Positions 33,980-47,336 of a stretch of 64,000 bases of DNA are shown in pieces (the stretch's first letter is position 1; the number at the start of each line of letters is the position of its first letter). Under the pieces are notes generated by a model that worked only from the letters and a program-made list of their open reading frames with translations, had not been told where the DNA came from and made no database searches. Both the position numbers and the translations under genes were made by a program. Source of the stretch: Corylus avellana (lineage: Eukaryota > Streptophyta > Magnoliopsida > Fagales > Betulaceae); contig NC_081546.1 in NCBI RefSeq assembly GCF_901000735.1, forward strand, positions 27,237,900-27,301,899. The letters are read 5' to 3'.

Positions 33980-36900
33980 TTTATGTATTTTAACAAGACA
34001 TCTTTGATCCACTCTACAAACTGAAAGCAAGATCTAGGAAAAAAACACACAACGCCTGGATCTTGCATCTAAATGTCAAACAACAATACTACCTCAAATT
34101 GTGTTGATGCCCAGTTAGCAATAAAGTGCCAAATGTTTATGTTATCATTAGTAGAATAGTGAAGAAAACAATGAGGATCATTCTAAGGACGAGGCAACTA
34201 TGTCTGCCGTGTAGTTTTATGGTCAAAGAAAACAGAAGACTCTGACTCTGGTTCACACAAGCTAACATATAACAGCCACTGAGGCCGGAGGATTTTATAT
34301 TTCATTCTTTTATCAAGTCTTTTATTATGACTAATTTCTTAATAAACAGGGCCAGAGAATTGCTTAGCTGGTTAGCTTCAACAAAGGGCAAATTGGTTTT
34401 TGCATGCATCTCCTTCTAACGAACAGGTAGTAAAATAGTGGCCAAGTTTGTTAATGTGTTTTGGGATAAGTGGATACTCTCAAAGAAGATCTGTAGAGAT
34501 CTTTAATCAGACCAACCAACGATATTTCCATTCAGGTGAACCAATATTGCATCCCACAAGACCAAAGCATCATGAAAAGGCTACCTGAAACCTTTAAAGT
34601 TTCACCTACAAAAGAATTTTCATTCATGCATAACTAAACAGTAAGCCAATCTCACGAAGCCCTAAAGTTATAGTTTTTCCATAGCAACGAAGAATGTCAA
34701 AGAATGAGATTATGAGAACATAAAAAGAACATGGATTATAATCTCTTCACAGAGCCAACCAATATGAAAAAGAATTATTTCATAACAAAACATTGCAATT
34801 AGACTCTAATAAGATTAATTACCGAAAAATAATCCGTTTTTCCAAAGGACTTGACTAAAGTCACTATAAGACAATAGGAACGCAGAAACCCCAATTCAGA
34901 AAGCATGGTCCCCAACACCTTCTTTTAAGGAAAAAGCTGTAGAACAACTAAAGCTCAGCTGAACAGAGTTTGTCTATTGTAAACTTTCCTCTCTAATTTG
35001 TCACAATTTACGAATATTAAACATGTTGAAGATCTCTAGGATTCACAATTTCATATAGTGCTCATTTTTCTCTTTCTAGAGCAGTTTGCATGCTAAGCTG
35101 CATTTCCAGTTTTCTGTTGCAACTAAGCCTAACCATGTAATAGAAAGTCCACATGTATGTCGCGAGCTCCAGTATTTCTATATGCCACACATCAATTGTT
35201 CAAAGGTATCATTAGATTCTAGGCATATACAAAAACTCAGTTTCCAGATTAATAGCCTAGCATCCTAATTCCTACGTGCTAAGTTACTAAAGGAACTGAC
35301 ATATAACAATTTTTTTAGGTCAAACTCGCCAATAAGATCGCTTGTGTCACTGTGGATATATGCATGTTGGCACTCTACTAAAAATGATAACAAAAGTCAG
35401 CAAGGTAAAGCAATTAAACCATGCTAAGAGATATAACTAAATTTAGTTTTGCATACATCACAGATAACAACATCTCACAGAAATTCCAAAAGATAAGTGT
35501 AAATATCAGAAGGGCAGAAAGCAAGGGAGAGGAATCGTCTGAAACCTAGTTATAAAACGAGCAACACAGAGAGAAAGAGAAATAGAGGTTAAATTTGTAA
35601 AGAATTAATGGGCAACTATTAAAACCATTAACCAATTAATTTGTACAAAATCCTATTAAAAAAAATGAACGAGAAATGTATTTTATCAGCTAGCTAATAC
35701 CTGAGATTCATCAAGGAGCTTCCGACTCGCTTCCAACTCCCTCCTAAGCAATGCAACCTCGTCCATGCTAGCTTTAAGCTTGGTTTCAGTGTCAGTCAAT
35801 TGGTCTGACTTGTCTGCAAGTGCACTTTGTAATTCCATCAAAAGATCACTGCTGACTTTGGAATCCAAACCCAGCTCAGCTGGTGGGTCTGAAGGCAAAA
35901 TATTCGGATGTTCAGGCATGCTCTCAGCAGTAGAACTGTTTGTAAAGGACATGCCCAACTGTTCTACCATCTTATCTTTCCCTGCTCGGTCACTGAGTAG
36001 CAATTCTTCGCGATGTGGCTCCAACATTGAGGAATCAAGTTGATGATTTTGTATTCCGGAGGAATCCATCATATTCTCATCCACCCCTTCTCGAGCTTTG
36101 GCTGGTTGCCCAGTGAAAAGCCCCAGTTTTGCATCCAAAGAATTTGAGATACAAGAAACCTCATCCATGGGCTCGGATGTAGATATGCAAGGTATGTGGG
36201 CCTCACTACCTAAGATTTCTGGCTTGCAGTCCTCAGCCTTCTCAGCCAAAAGGGCAAAGTCAGTTGTATCTTTGTTACTTGAGAGATTCTGCCCTTGCAT
36301 ATAGCAATCAGACAATCTCTGCTCCAATTCTTGAATGCGTTTCTCATATGACACGCACTGCATCTGCTTCGTCCTGAGCATAGATTGTAGGTGTTTCCCA
36401 TATTCATCTTTCAGATGCAAGGCTTCAGCTGTCTTCTCTGCAGCATTCTTTAATATACCATCCAACTTATTATCATCCAGAGATTCATATTCAAATTCAT
36501 GGCTGAGAGAACAAATCAAGGCAATTGCAGAAGCAAGTTCAGCTTTCAGTTTTGCATTCTCAACTTCCATTTTGCTAGTCCCAGCAATCTCCACCAACTC
36601 ACAGCCTTCAAGAAGCTCCTCAGTGTCCACAGAAATCTCTTCAACCTCAGCCGAATGAGAACTGTCATTAGACAAAGAAAATGAACCTTTTAAGCTTCCA
36701 TGCTTCTCACCCTTGAAAGGCAATCCTGCCAAATACTCAGGAGCATACCGATCCAGGTCTGAAATGTCAATATCAAGCAAACCAGTGTCAAAAGGAGCAA
36801 TATTGACATCACACTGACTAGGGGTATCATATAATCCCATGGATGCTAATACATCCCTAGGTATGTAAGAACCATAAGCCTTCAAAAACTCCTCCCGTCT

Positions 36901-39537
36901 CCTCACCTCATCCTCCCTCTTTGTAGCAAGCCTTTCAGCCAACTGTCCAGCCATGCCCATGTAAAGCTTCATTGAAGCCTTTCTTCTCACAACTTCTGCG
37001 AGGCAGCCCCTATATGCTGGGCCAATCCCATGGACTAACTTCAAGTCCATAAACAGATCACCCTGACGCACCATTGCCTCTCTAAAAACAGGAAACTGTA
37101 ACTTAGCATCTTTGATGACATAAGTAACATAAGTTATATTTTGCATGTAATTATGCACAAAGATGTTCATTTCATTCTTCTTCTCCCTGAAAATGTCCAG
37201 CAGCTTAGAAATTGCACAATCAAAATCCTGCATCTTTCGTAGGTGATTCTTCTCATGGACATCATACATAGGACCCAAGGCTGAAACTGCATCATGAGGA
37301 CGGAGTGATGAAGATAATTGGCTGGACAGACAGTCATCCACAAGTCTCTTCACCGTATTGACATCTTTGCTGCACGAATACAGATATATGTACTTATTGG
37401 TCAAATTGATAACATTTTAGAAATCATAGGATTACAGCAGAACAAGGCATCATAGATGCACAAACTACGGAATTCAAACTGCAAATACAAACTGTACATG
37501 ATTACAACAGCGATTAAGTTTCTTCCTCATGTATTAATGCAGTTTCATCTCATATATTTTTTAAAGAGAATCAGGATGCTGTATTTTAAGAGCTTTCTGC
37601 TGCTAGTTTATAGAAGTAAAATTTATTTTGGGGAAGGGTACATGATAACATTATTCCAGGATAAAACCCTCAAAGGTACCCACCATTCAATCATCTCATG
37701 CAATTATAGCGAGCACCCAGATGCCTCAAGTGCTTCTTTCACTGAATCACCAACAAGAAGGATGTCTTTCCTCTTTTAGCCTACTCAAGGAAGCCTTCCC
37801 CAGCTTTCTCCCTCCCTCCACCTCTTTTTTATGTCAATAACTCCATCCCAATTCCCAATGTATATAATGAGATCCTCCATCTCACTTTTTATTGACTGTC
37901 TATAGTTCCATTCCCATTCCCAAAGTACAGGCAGTAGAGGCAACCAAATGAGGTCCAAAACCCTAAAAAGGTAGTTCCCTTTTCTAATGGCGCATTATGC
38001 ATTGTGGTTTCAACATCACGATGTTGCTAGCAGTATACACAATGAAGACAAACTAATGTAAAGCATAAATGCATGTCTGTTGGAGAATCTATACATATGG
38101 CTAAAAGCTTAACAGTACATATTTGGGAAGTAAGCACTGATGGTGCATATATGCAATGGAACAAGTACTGAGGCATATAAGAATGAAACAAGTAATGAGG
38201 CACACATGCAGGTCTATTACATATACCAGAGAGCCAATTGCACATGGTTGGTTACCATGAGCCTTTAATTAGTTTCGATATAAAAATCTTCAAAAAAAGT
38301 CTCCATGTGAGAAAAGCCAAGTATAATATTAACCTGAGATTAGCAGTGTTGGAAGAAAATTGCACACAGCAGTAATAGGGAAACAGCCTAAAATCAGTTC
38401 CTGACAACTATGAAACTTAGCCACAACATACTTTAGAAACGATCAAATGACCCATCCAGTAAGAATTTGAATCAACCCTAGAGTGAGGAGCAAAAATAGA
38501 CATTTTGAAACCAAACAAAAAAATGAGTAGCTGAAACTACGGCAACGATAAAAGATAGCCCACCTCAAAGATTGCAGTATACTCTTTTGCTCGTTGATGT
38601 ATTGCTGGTGATCCTTAATCATCACCTCCAAATTCTCAGTAGGAGAAAAGGTCCTACTAGCAAACAAATCTTCAACCTTGCGTTTCACCTCGCCAAACAT
38701 TTGCTTAAATTGTGAAACCTTATTCTCAAACTGCCCGTGGGAACTGCTACAATTATCAGCTGACTTCCGCAAGTTCTCTTCCTTCACAAAATCCAGTAAG
38801 CACTTGCGGGTAGCAGTCTGTACACCAGGGGGAAGCTTGATGGATCTCAATTTATCAATATCCCTACCAAAATTCATTAGCAGATCAGAATGAACCCGGC
38901 GCTGTTGTGAATAACGTTTCATGAAGTCCGTGTAATTTTGGTTAATCATCTTATAGTATTGATCCAAATTACCCGTAGCAACCTCCAATGCCCTCTCTTG
39001 AACCAGTAGCTCCTGCAAAAGCCTCTCACAGTGGTCATATTTCACCTGGCTACGACTATAAATCGCATGCCCCCGTTGGTAATGATACCTGAATTGGCGC
39101 TCATATGAAGGCAAAGCCTTCAAAGCAGGGTCAGAAGCATCATCCAAAGGATGAGGATTATGTGTCGAGGACGGTGGTGGAGGGTCTCCAATATCCAGTA
39201 CATCAACCTGTTCCGGCGGAGGAAGCGGAGAATTGGTTTGCAGTCTTGCCTTATTGAAGATGAACACTTCCCGGTCAACTGAAGGAAGCTTATATGCCGA
39301 AAGCGACCGCTGCGGCTCAAGTTTCATGTCCAAGCAGAGAACAAGCTGGTCATTGAAACTAATCATCGACACGGATTCAATGGTCCGCATAACCGCCTCA
39401 ACTGGCGTGGTTTCATCGCAGTCGAGCTCAAATGAATGTCCATTCTCAGCAATTTGAACCATAAGCTTGCCTCCATGAACTGAACCTTGGGAGATAGATG
39501 AACTCATCTTATCGTCAGAACAAGAGTTCTCCACCAC
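32058..39537 (-). CDS. ATG11: Autophagy-related protein 11 (ATG11) scaffold
   Basis: Five coding exons on the minus strand: 39537-38564, 37369-35701, 33762-33542, 33078-32865 and 32474-32058. Phases match; 1164 residues, or 1154 if translation starts at 39507 (MSSSIS...), which aligns better with the Arabidopsis N-terminus (1148 residues). ATG11 is the scaffold of the ATG1/ATG13 kinase complex and acts in phagophore formation and selective autophagy, including mitophagy. Seen in order: a ubiquitin-like N-terminal region (GGKLMVQIAENGHSFELD), then the ATG17-like helical region (DPALKALPSYERQFRYHYQ; SSQLSSSLRPHDAVSALGPM; VVRRKASMKLYMGMAGQLAE; PRDVLASMGLYDTP). Next are long coiled coils with the invariant NCAHLENCLHEAREEAQTHL block. 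Last is the ATG11 C-terminal domain (FGRLEVHEIAAFVLN, ADHLPSRPNYIVGQIVHIER, GCEYFVVTVAMLPDT). Intact, no frame breaks. Confidence 0.96.
32590..32690 (-). mobile_element. LINE 3'-end fragment in the last ATG11 intron
   Basis: On the plus strand TTTTATAAGTAATTGAGG and TATAAAAAAGACATAAGGC are the reverse of a widespread plant LINE 3' terminus; the minus strand ends in TTACTTATAAAAG. It is short, 5'-truncated and in sense with ATG11. Confidence 0.4.
33942..33975. repeat. (TA)n microsatellite in ATG11 intron 2
   Basis: About 33 bases of alternating AT about 180 bases from the exon 3 acceptor. Confidence 0.9.
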
Positions 39538-41612
39538 AAACTCCTAGCAAACACAATTAGAGCCCCAATACCACTTTGCTCATACAATGGAATTTTCAAC
39601 CCCAAACTGCAAAACTAGTCGAGACAAGCTCTCAGCTAAAGCTGAAACAACAAGAAGCAATTCAATTCGACTCCTCTAACAGACAATCCTCACCCAGATG
39701 AAGAATTCCCAATTGTTAGACCTTAAGCCTCGAAAAACCCCGGATTTATTCCCAATCACCACCAAAATCTGCAAAAGCAGCCTATTTCTCAACAAACCCA
39801 CTAAGGATTTTAACGGAAAATGACACTAACTGTGATCGACCCAGCATTGGTACCACCAACACAAGCTACCCGCCGGAGATTATCCCACAAAAAACCTCAA
39901 CTTTAATCTCCAATCCTTCCCAAAACCCTAATCAACACCAACCAAGCACAACAATCGCCCAAAAAAATACCAATTCCCCCACAAACCCACCAACGATTAT
40001 GCCCGAAACCCCCAAATTATCACCAACCCACCATTAAGTTCCACAAATTATCCCAAATCCCACCAGACCCAACAAATTTTTCCCAGTAAAATCCCCAATT
40101 TCCTTTCCACCAAGTCCCGATTCTTCCCAGAAATGAACACCCCACAAACAAAACCACCCAAAACCAAGAAACGACCAATCGAATCAAATATAAACTTCAA
40201 GCAAATGGGTTAATGAGAAAACTTAGACTAAGGCACCAAGACAATCAACAAAAGGCGATTACGTGAAGATAAGAATCTTCTAGGTTTTTTTTTTTTATCT
40301 CAGCAACAAGGTTTTCACGAAACCCCTTTTATCTGTGCTCGTTATTATTGTAATCTACGCAATCTTATCCCCCTCCTCCTCCTTCTTCACCGATTTTTTC
40401 TGCTACTCTTTATTTTTCTTTCCTTTTTTTTTTCAATAAACAAACACAGAGAACCTTCTGCGAGAAGCAACCACCAACACCAAGCGTAGCAGAAGAGCTC
40501 TCTCTCTCCTCTCTCTCCCTACGATAACATCGGAAGCACAGAAAAGCAAGCAGCTTTATATCGCTCGGATATGATTGCACTTTTTTATTCGTACCACAAT
40601 TTCACACTCATATTTTAGTACTACTCTGGAACACCAAAAAAGAAAAGAAATTTGTTGTGCTAAATATCAGAAACTTCCCTAGCCTAACTATCAGAAACTA
40701 CCCTTAAGGTTTCCATTCTAAAAATAATTCTCCCCGCAGTTTTATTCTTATGAATAATCCTTAGGCTCCGGTACCGACTTCAACAATATATTCACTTTTT
40801 GGTGGTTTTGGTTGGTAGCCTTCATTCAAAATTGGATTGTTTAGATTTGTTCTATCTTAATTAATTACTTTTTAAATGCATTTCTTATCTCATTATTTTT
40901 TTCTATAATATTTAAAATATTTTTTTTATCCTTTAGCAAAATGTTATTCTTCACTCATTGTCAGCTAATAATCCTTTTCTAGTTAAAAAAAATAAAAATA
41001 AAAATAAAAAATAAAAATAAAATAAAATCAGAGGACTATTAGTTCATACTAAGTTATATAGTGTGATGTGTTGCGTGTCGTACGTCTTTTAGGGTTTTGA
41101 TTAGCTATTTCACATAAGATTTTAAAATACATAAGCCACTGTGAATGCTATACCAACTACCAAGTTCATTAACAATCGGAGTCTAACTAAATGCAATGTA
41201 AATCAGTTTTAACAAATTGACAGCATTTGGGAAGTTTAATTCAATTGTGTTTACTTTTGAAAATACCTTTTCTATTTTTAAAAGCAAGATCTTTCAAAAA
41301 TACTAACAAACAATTCAAAATACAAAATATTGTTCACGATCTCACTAGAAAATACACATGGCCTTTTGATGATGACATCTAACTTTTTATCAAAATCATT
41401 ATCAAATCTACCTAATTATGGTTAAGATTTAACCAATTCAAACTAAGCACGCTTTATTAAGGTAACTGGATTAGAATTTTCTGCAAAACTGTATAGGATT
41501 TGAGTCCTCCTTATATCATTACTCTTATAACAAGAATGTTCAAAAATATTGAGATATATTTATCTAAACAAATATTAAGCTCAAAGTTACAGTTTTATAG
41601 TTATAAATAACA
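39538..41612. other. ATG11 5' leader/promoter and upstream spacer
   Basis: C/A-rich sequence to about 40280, then a T-rich and CT-repeat-rich stretch (CTCTCTCTCCTCTCTC at about 40497-40520) that looks like a 5' UTR exon, possibly with a leader intron between it and the ATG. Further out it is AT-rich spacer. An (AAAAT)n-type run is at about 40987-41025. No other gene seen. Confidence 0.45.
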
Positions 41613-41621
41613 TAAAACTTA

Positions 41622-41968
41622 GGGGTAATTACATTTTCCTCCCATTAATTACAACGCATTGTCACTTTGCCCCCATGAACTGACAACCCTACTGCTCGAC
41701 CTCATCAAACTACTATTTTGTGCCAAAAATCTCTCTTCCATCAGTCAAAAGCGTTCACTCAGACAATTAAAGTGACAATGCGTTGTAGTTCATGGGAGCA
41801 AAGTGACGGGTTGACCGTCTGAGTTAACGTCTTTGACCGACAGAATGAGGTTTTAGGCACAAAATGATAGTTTGATAGGGTCAGGCAGTAGAGTTGTCAG
41901 TTTATGGAAACAAAGTGGCAATGCATTGTAATTAATGGAAAAAAAAAAAAAAAAAAAGTAATTACCCC
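41622..41968. mobile_element. Mutator-type foldback MITE with perfect 9-bp target duplication
   Basis: Ends GGGGTAATTAC and GTAATTACCCC are perfect inverted repeats. They are flanked by TAAAACTTA at 41613-41621 and again at 41969-41977, an exact 9-base duplication typical of Mutator-like elements. The two arms pair through ACAACGCATTGTCACTTTG and CAAAGTGGCAATGCATTG and through GTCAGTT/TGACAAC words. 347 bp, no coding frame. Confidence 0.88.
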
Positions 41969-41977
41969 TAAAACTTA

Positions 41978-43870
41978 CATTAATATTGGTCATCTTGTTT
42001 GAAAATTTACGAATTCATATAAATTTCATACATGCAAATTTAAAAAATTCTTTTATTTTTTTTCTTCATAAATCCATAACTGCATAAATTTTTGAAATTT
42101 AGCATCAAATTTGAGTTAAATCTAATTCCAAACAGGCTTAGCTAACACGTTTTTTTAGATTCATATAAAATGTATGCCAATAAGGTTAGCTTAAGTTGTG
42201 ATGATGACATTCAATCACATCTCACTTGTAGTTTTCTCCTTCTCTTGAGTCTTAACAGTGTTGATATATGTACACGTATTCAATTGAAACTCTCAAGTGC
42301 ATGTAACACGTGTTTTATATGTTAATAAATGTTGGTTTATGAAACCATTCTTTTATATTTCGAATGAATTATAGTATAGATTAACTTTGATTTCATGTAT
42401 ATTCACATTATAATGATTTCCATAAGTCCATTAATATATCACAAGTATTGTTTTACACTCACAAGTGTATACATAATAGATAGCACTACAACAATATAAA
42501 TGATATCATGTTATTAACGTGTTATATTGTGGTATCACAAGACCCCATAATGTGTCAATTTTCCTAAGACTATCAACTCACAAATTGAATTAAAAAAACC
42601 CAAAAAAACAACTCAAAACAAAAATACCATGAAAAATACAAACAAATAATAAAAAATGTGTCACAAAACTTATTTGAAATTGCGTTTGAGAAATAGAGTT
42701 TTTAAGTTAAAAAACGTTTTTAGATAAAAATTTCATTTTTAAGCTTTTATCAAAAGTACGTTTTGGCAATTTTTAAGCTTTTTGGATCATTAAAGCGCTT
42801 TTAATTTTTTTACCAAACTACTTTTTTTTTTTTTCAAACAAACTTTTTAAATGTTAAAAACACTTTTAAACTTCTTAAACGCAACCCTAAACAAGCCATA
42901 TGTCCTTCAAATCTTTTTCAAAGACCTAAAAATTGACACCACAAAGGAGTAATTAAAGCAGGCCAAAAAATTGACCCTAACAACCCACAAGCTTAATAGC
43001 CAAATGCCTTCCCTAGTACTTCCCAATGTGAATAGTACTTCCCAATACCAGTCACATGTATTATTGTCTGTGGAGTTTCAACACGTTCATATTAGACAAC
43101 GTGTTTGCACACACGCCACTTCTAATTGATTCAGAAAAAAAAAAAAATTGAAAAACAAAGGACCTTATAAATCAAAGGCTGAAATTGGGTATTGCATGTT
43201 TATCATTGCCTAGGGCTACTAGATTCTTGATATGACATATAATGACAGGATGCAGTGGACAAGAACATCATCTAATGGGTCAATTTAATAAATCTAGTCA
43301 TACCAGAACTTTTATTCAATAAAATAAACTAAATTATAATTAAATGAACCCCAAAAGTGAACCCAATTTGAATTAGAATTTCCAACAAAGGACCCCACAA
43401 AAAAGGTTGCAAGTAAATTTTTGTTCGCGCAATGGGTTTTGTCCGTATTGAATTATGTTTATGAAATTATATTGGATCAACTATAATTCAATTCATTCAA
43501 TTAAATAAGTTAGATTATTCAACTTTAACTCATAATTTTGTGTTGGTTCGTTTTGAGTTTACGAGTCTCGTTAAAAATTAATAGTCCTTATATTGTGTGT
43601 CGAGGCATGAATATCAGACTGTATAGATCAATCTTAATCTGACCAATATAATTAATTAAATTAAACCTCTTAATTTTAATTTGCTAATATCGTATTGGGT
43701 TCATGTCGAATTCATAAATCAAGCAACCTGAAGTGCTTAGACTTAGTTATTTGATATAGATGAACTTCACATTTCTTTTGTTTAGACTGCTTAAATTACA
43801 ATGCAATTCAAACACTCTATTTTTTTTTTTCTTAAAAAAAAAAAAAAATCATTCATATATTTCATTTCAT
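41978..43870. other. Spacer with repeat remnants, left of the duplicated block
   Basis: No exons recognised. It contains the inverted-repeat element at 42667-42898 and a TTTAATTAAAT-family repeat at about 43430-43740. The latter shares GTGTCGAGGCATGA and TCAATCTTAATCTGACC-type words with the copy in the RING-gene intron. The last bases enter the duplicated block. Confidence 0.45.
42667..42898. mobile_element. MITE-like inverted repeat
   Basis: The left ACTTATTTGAAATTGCGTTT and the complement of the right AAACGCAACCCTAAACAAG form imperfect terminal repeats. Internal TTTTAAGCTTTTATC and GCAATTTTTAAGC words continue the pairing. Ends are approximate and no target duplication is clear. Confidence 0.5.
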
Positions 43871-43960
43871 TAAAGGCAATTGCCGCGGTAAAAAAAAAAA
43901 AAAAAAAAAAAGAAATGATGTTAACAAAAGGAATACTAATGTAGCCGACAATAAATCAGA

Positions 43961-44146
43961 TTAAAAGTCAAAAATTCTAGATGATAAAGATCGTGAAGAA
44001 TATTTTGCCTCTTTCCTTGCAACAACAACTTGGCCAAGAAATTTCATGGTAGCTACTCCTGTGGACAAAGTAGCATGCATGTGTATGTACAAGAGAGGAA
44101 GGGGTCCATTTTGGTGGGTAAGGATAGTGACTCTTTCTATACACAT
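43961..44146 (-). other. Short open frame of unknown status, present in both block copies
   Basis: A 61-codon frame (MC(I/M)ERVTILTHQNG... ending SSRIFDF) occurs here and at 53859-54044 with one substitution (codon 3). The surrounding 200 bases are unusually well conserved between the copies and less AT-rich than their flanks. I recognise no peptide family. Sharing is expected from the block repeat itself, so it is not evidence of coding. Confidence 0.2.
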
Positions 44147-44265
44147 GTCTTCTCCACCTTCAAGAGAATTTGATCATAAATTTTGAAAAGGCCAGAATCA
44201 TTCTTCCATGTCCTTATTTTTGAATAATCTTCAAAATGGTCGGGTTTATGATTAAGATAGATTTA

Positions 44266-44535
44266 GGGTTCATTTGCGATTATGATTTTATAGACAAATA
44301 ATAAAATTTCAAACCAAATCACAAAAAATAAATTGATTGGAATTGTGTTTTTTTTTAAATTACGATTTTAAAAACGCTGAAAATCTGCGTTTTCAAATTG
44401 CAGGTGAGAAGGTTTTTTTCATTTTATTTTTTTTATTTTAATGCACAATTTTAAAGGCTAAATAGGTTAAACACAAATTTTAAAAATTACATTTTCAAAT
44501 TGCACATTTTAAAAATCACAAACCCAAACTGACCC
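44266..44535. mobile_element. Harbinger-type MITE, left-block copy
   Basis: Ends GGGTTCATTTGCGATT and the complement of AACCCAAACTGACCC (GGGTCAGTTTGGGTT) are inverted repeats flanked by TTA on both sides (44263-44265 and 44536-44538). Internal AAAAATTACATTTTCAAATTGC pairs with the opposite arm. Confidence 0.72.
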
Positions 44536-45949
44536 TTAAATCCTGCAATGAAATCTTCATTTCTAATTAGCATAAATTACCATTAGTCTCATTTATATTT
44601 TGTTGGGACTAAGATCTGGCATACCTTAAATCAAGCGATTGCAGTGGTGTTCGATACGAAAAGATACTATCATGATCGCACTCAGATAAAGCAACAACTT
44701 TAATTGAGCCTGAGTCTTTGCCTTTTAATTTTTAATTTTTAACTTTTTTTTTTTAAAAAAAGATTAAAAAAAAAATCATTCTATTAGGTCATGGTGTAAT
44801 TACTAATTATATGGCAAGTTCTTGGCAACTTCTCAATCTTCTGGACTGCTTCCTGCAATTGTTTGCATGTGCATGAAAATCTTAAAGTGACTCTAAATGT
44901 CTGCCTGAGATTCTGGATTCCCCACCTGCAAGTACTGTCAGACCTGCAATATTTTACAAACCTTTTTCTTGGTCGGCGGCAGATTCACTGAATTGGATGC
45001 ACAAGAGATAAGTATAAGATAAGTTCTGAAAAAATCTTCCACCCCTTGTGAGATTAATAATAGTTAATTTAACTCATAAAAAAAAAAAAGTTAATTTAAT
45101 ATTTAATTAATATCATAGGGTCAAATATTTTATATATTTAATTAAAATATAAAAAACAAGTTTAAACTCAATTTTTTTTTAGCTCTTATACTTATTTCAA
45201 AACTTTAAATTAATAAAAATTATTTATTTAATTATTTAGTTAATATTTTAACGTAATGACTGGCGAAATTTATCATAAGCCTGAGAATAGAATCATAGAA
45301 GGCAAAGAGATATGCTGGCCTTTTTTCAGTATTATTATTTAAGGCGCATCTCTAATTACTGTCGCTGACTGCTTCTGATCACTGCCATGCATCCACCCTA
45401 CCAAGTCCACCCAAAAAAAAAGAAAAATTCCTATTCCAAAACTCCTTAAATCAAAAGCTTCACGCTTTCATCACTTTACTTTCTTTACAACATCATCCTT
45501 CATAGACGGCCAATTGGCTACGTTTGCAGAATTTGGTATGAAAAACCTGAGGAATTTGACGACCAAATAATCAACACACGGCACTCACGGATTTGGTTGT
45601 ACATTTCATATTATTTACGCATAGAATATTATGATAATATTCTCATAATATTTTAAATCTTACTTCAACGTGATGTAGTTTATTCCCTCTAATAGATGCT
45701 TTAAACACCCCCTTTATAGTTTAGCTAATAAATATGCAATGTTTATAGTTTGCTACAGTATTTGTCTATTTTTAGATCCAACATTGTAGCTTGTCTACTT
45801 ATTTGAAATGGAGAAGAGTGGTTAGGCAAAATGATATAACAAAATTATCCAAATTTTAAAAGACAAGGACAATTTTATCTCAATTTTTACTTCCTTTTTT
45901 TTTTTTTTGTTTGTCTAAATGGTTATCTTTCAAATGGAATGGAGATGAT

Positions 45950-46335
45950 CATTTTTTTTTTTTTTTTAAGAAAAATTAGAACTTCTATTAATGAAATTTC
46001 ATGAGCATAAAGCTCTTACAATATAAAGTATACAGCTATGAAAAATCATAACCAAAAGCTTTGAAGGTTACAAAGTCATAAAAATGACTCAAGCTTAAGC
46101 TAACTCATATACAATTACATTTAAGAAACGTGCAGACTAGATTTAAGATATGGGTAGCCTAAGTAAAAATAAATAAAATAAAACTAGAAACTAAAAGTCA
46201 GACCGTGAGAGTTAAGCCCCCACACTAATCTACTACATCCTCAACCCAAAGGCCACAACAACAAATCCATCTTCAACCCGAAGGTCAAGACAAACAAAAA
46301 ACAAAAAACCCACAAACAGTAGCAGGAGGAGCATG
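45950..46335 (-). mobile_element. LINE 3'-end remnant, left-block copy
   Basis: Read on the minus strand the segment ends in GAAATTTCATTAATAGAAG then TTCTAATTTTTCTT and a long A tract (the T run at 45952-45967). This is the usual plant LINE tail. A related tail lies at 49726-49880 with shared AAAAGCTTTGAAG and GAGGTTACAAGT-type words. No open frame survives. Confidence 0.45.
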
Positions 46336-46417
46336 GCATCGTAGACATCCCTTCGGAGGATACAAACCCCACATTCTCATTTTCATTTTTTAAAAGCTTT
46401 TATTGGCAACAAAAAAA

Positions 46418-46424
<7 letters not shown>

Positions 46425-46456
<32 letters not shown>
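46425..46456. repeat. A tract plus (GA)n microsatellite
   Basis: A(15) followed by about 14 GA units in the left block. The right block has a longer A tract and only about 7 GA units (56323-56353), so the site is length-variable. Confidence 0.85.
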
Positions 46457-46459
<3 letters not shown>

Positions 46460-47061
46460 AATATCTAAAGAAATTAGATAAAAGAATAAAAAAGAAAATG
46501 GGTTTCAGAAATTGACAGGGGATGCAGTCTGCGGAAAGCATGGAATGTGGCTACCAAAAGCGGCAATGTTGGGTGTCCCCAGCACATGTACAAACATTTT
46601 CCCTCACAATTTCTTTACGTTTTGCTTTGTTTTTCATTGACACTGAACCTTTACCCACTTTAGATATATACCATAGGATTGGGACGCCAATGCCATGCAA
46701 TATTTATGGTATTATGCAGGTTGTAATAACTTTAATTTGAGCTATTTATTTAAAATTTTGAATCTCATTTTTATCGGTTGTCTCACTCTATGCCCACTAA
46801 CGCCTCTCCCTCGGTTTCGACGGTAGCGGAGGGGTGGCAGAAGAGGTGAGACAATCAATGAAAATGATATGCAAATTTTTGTTAGGATGATATGGTAATT
46901 TTTAGGATGTCTATTTTAAATGAAGGCTCACATTAAACTTTTAGTTATAATGAAAGAGTATTTTTATATTTTCACTTTTAAAAAGATAAAAATACTCTTC
47001 TACTATAACTAATTGAATATTCGAACTGGAGAGGATCCTAATTCCTGTTCAATACCCTTTA

Positions 47062-47336
47062 GGTCATGTTTGGTAGAAAAAGAAAAAAGAAAAAAGAAAA
47101 TAAAGAGAGAAGTGGAATAGATATTTCCCCATGAAATGGAATAACCGAAACGATTTTTAGAGCTAGAATATTTTTAAAATTTTGGTTGAAATATGATTAA
47201 ATTTTAATTAAAAGAATTTAATAATTCTTTAATTGTCATCAAACAAAAAAATAGAATAATCATTTCATCCCAACTCTTTATATTCTTTACTCATTCCTAT
47301 TTGTAAGGAACAATCATTCCATCGTATCAAATGTCC
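47062..47336. mobile_element. MITE, left-block copy
   Basis: Ends GGTCATGTTTGGTAGAAA and the complement of CATCGTATCAAATGTCC (GGACATTTGATACGATG) are imperfect inverted repeats flanked on both sides by TTTA. Sub-terminal AGAATAATCATTTCAT and GGAATAACC words add to the pairing. The second copy is at 56987-57260. Confidence 0.55.

Noticed and set aside
46522..46740. 72-codon plus-strand frame, identical in the block copies
   Set aside because: Identity follows from the block repeat. No family match, no signal peptide, and it ends in AT-rich spacer.
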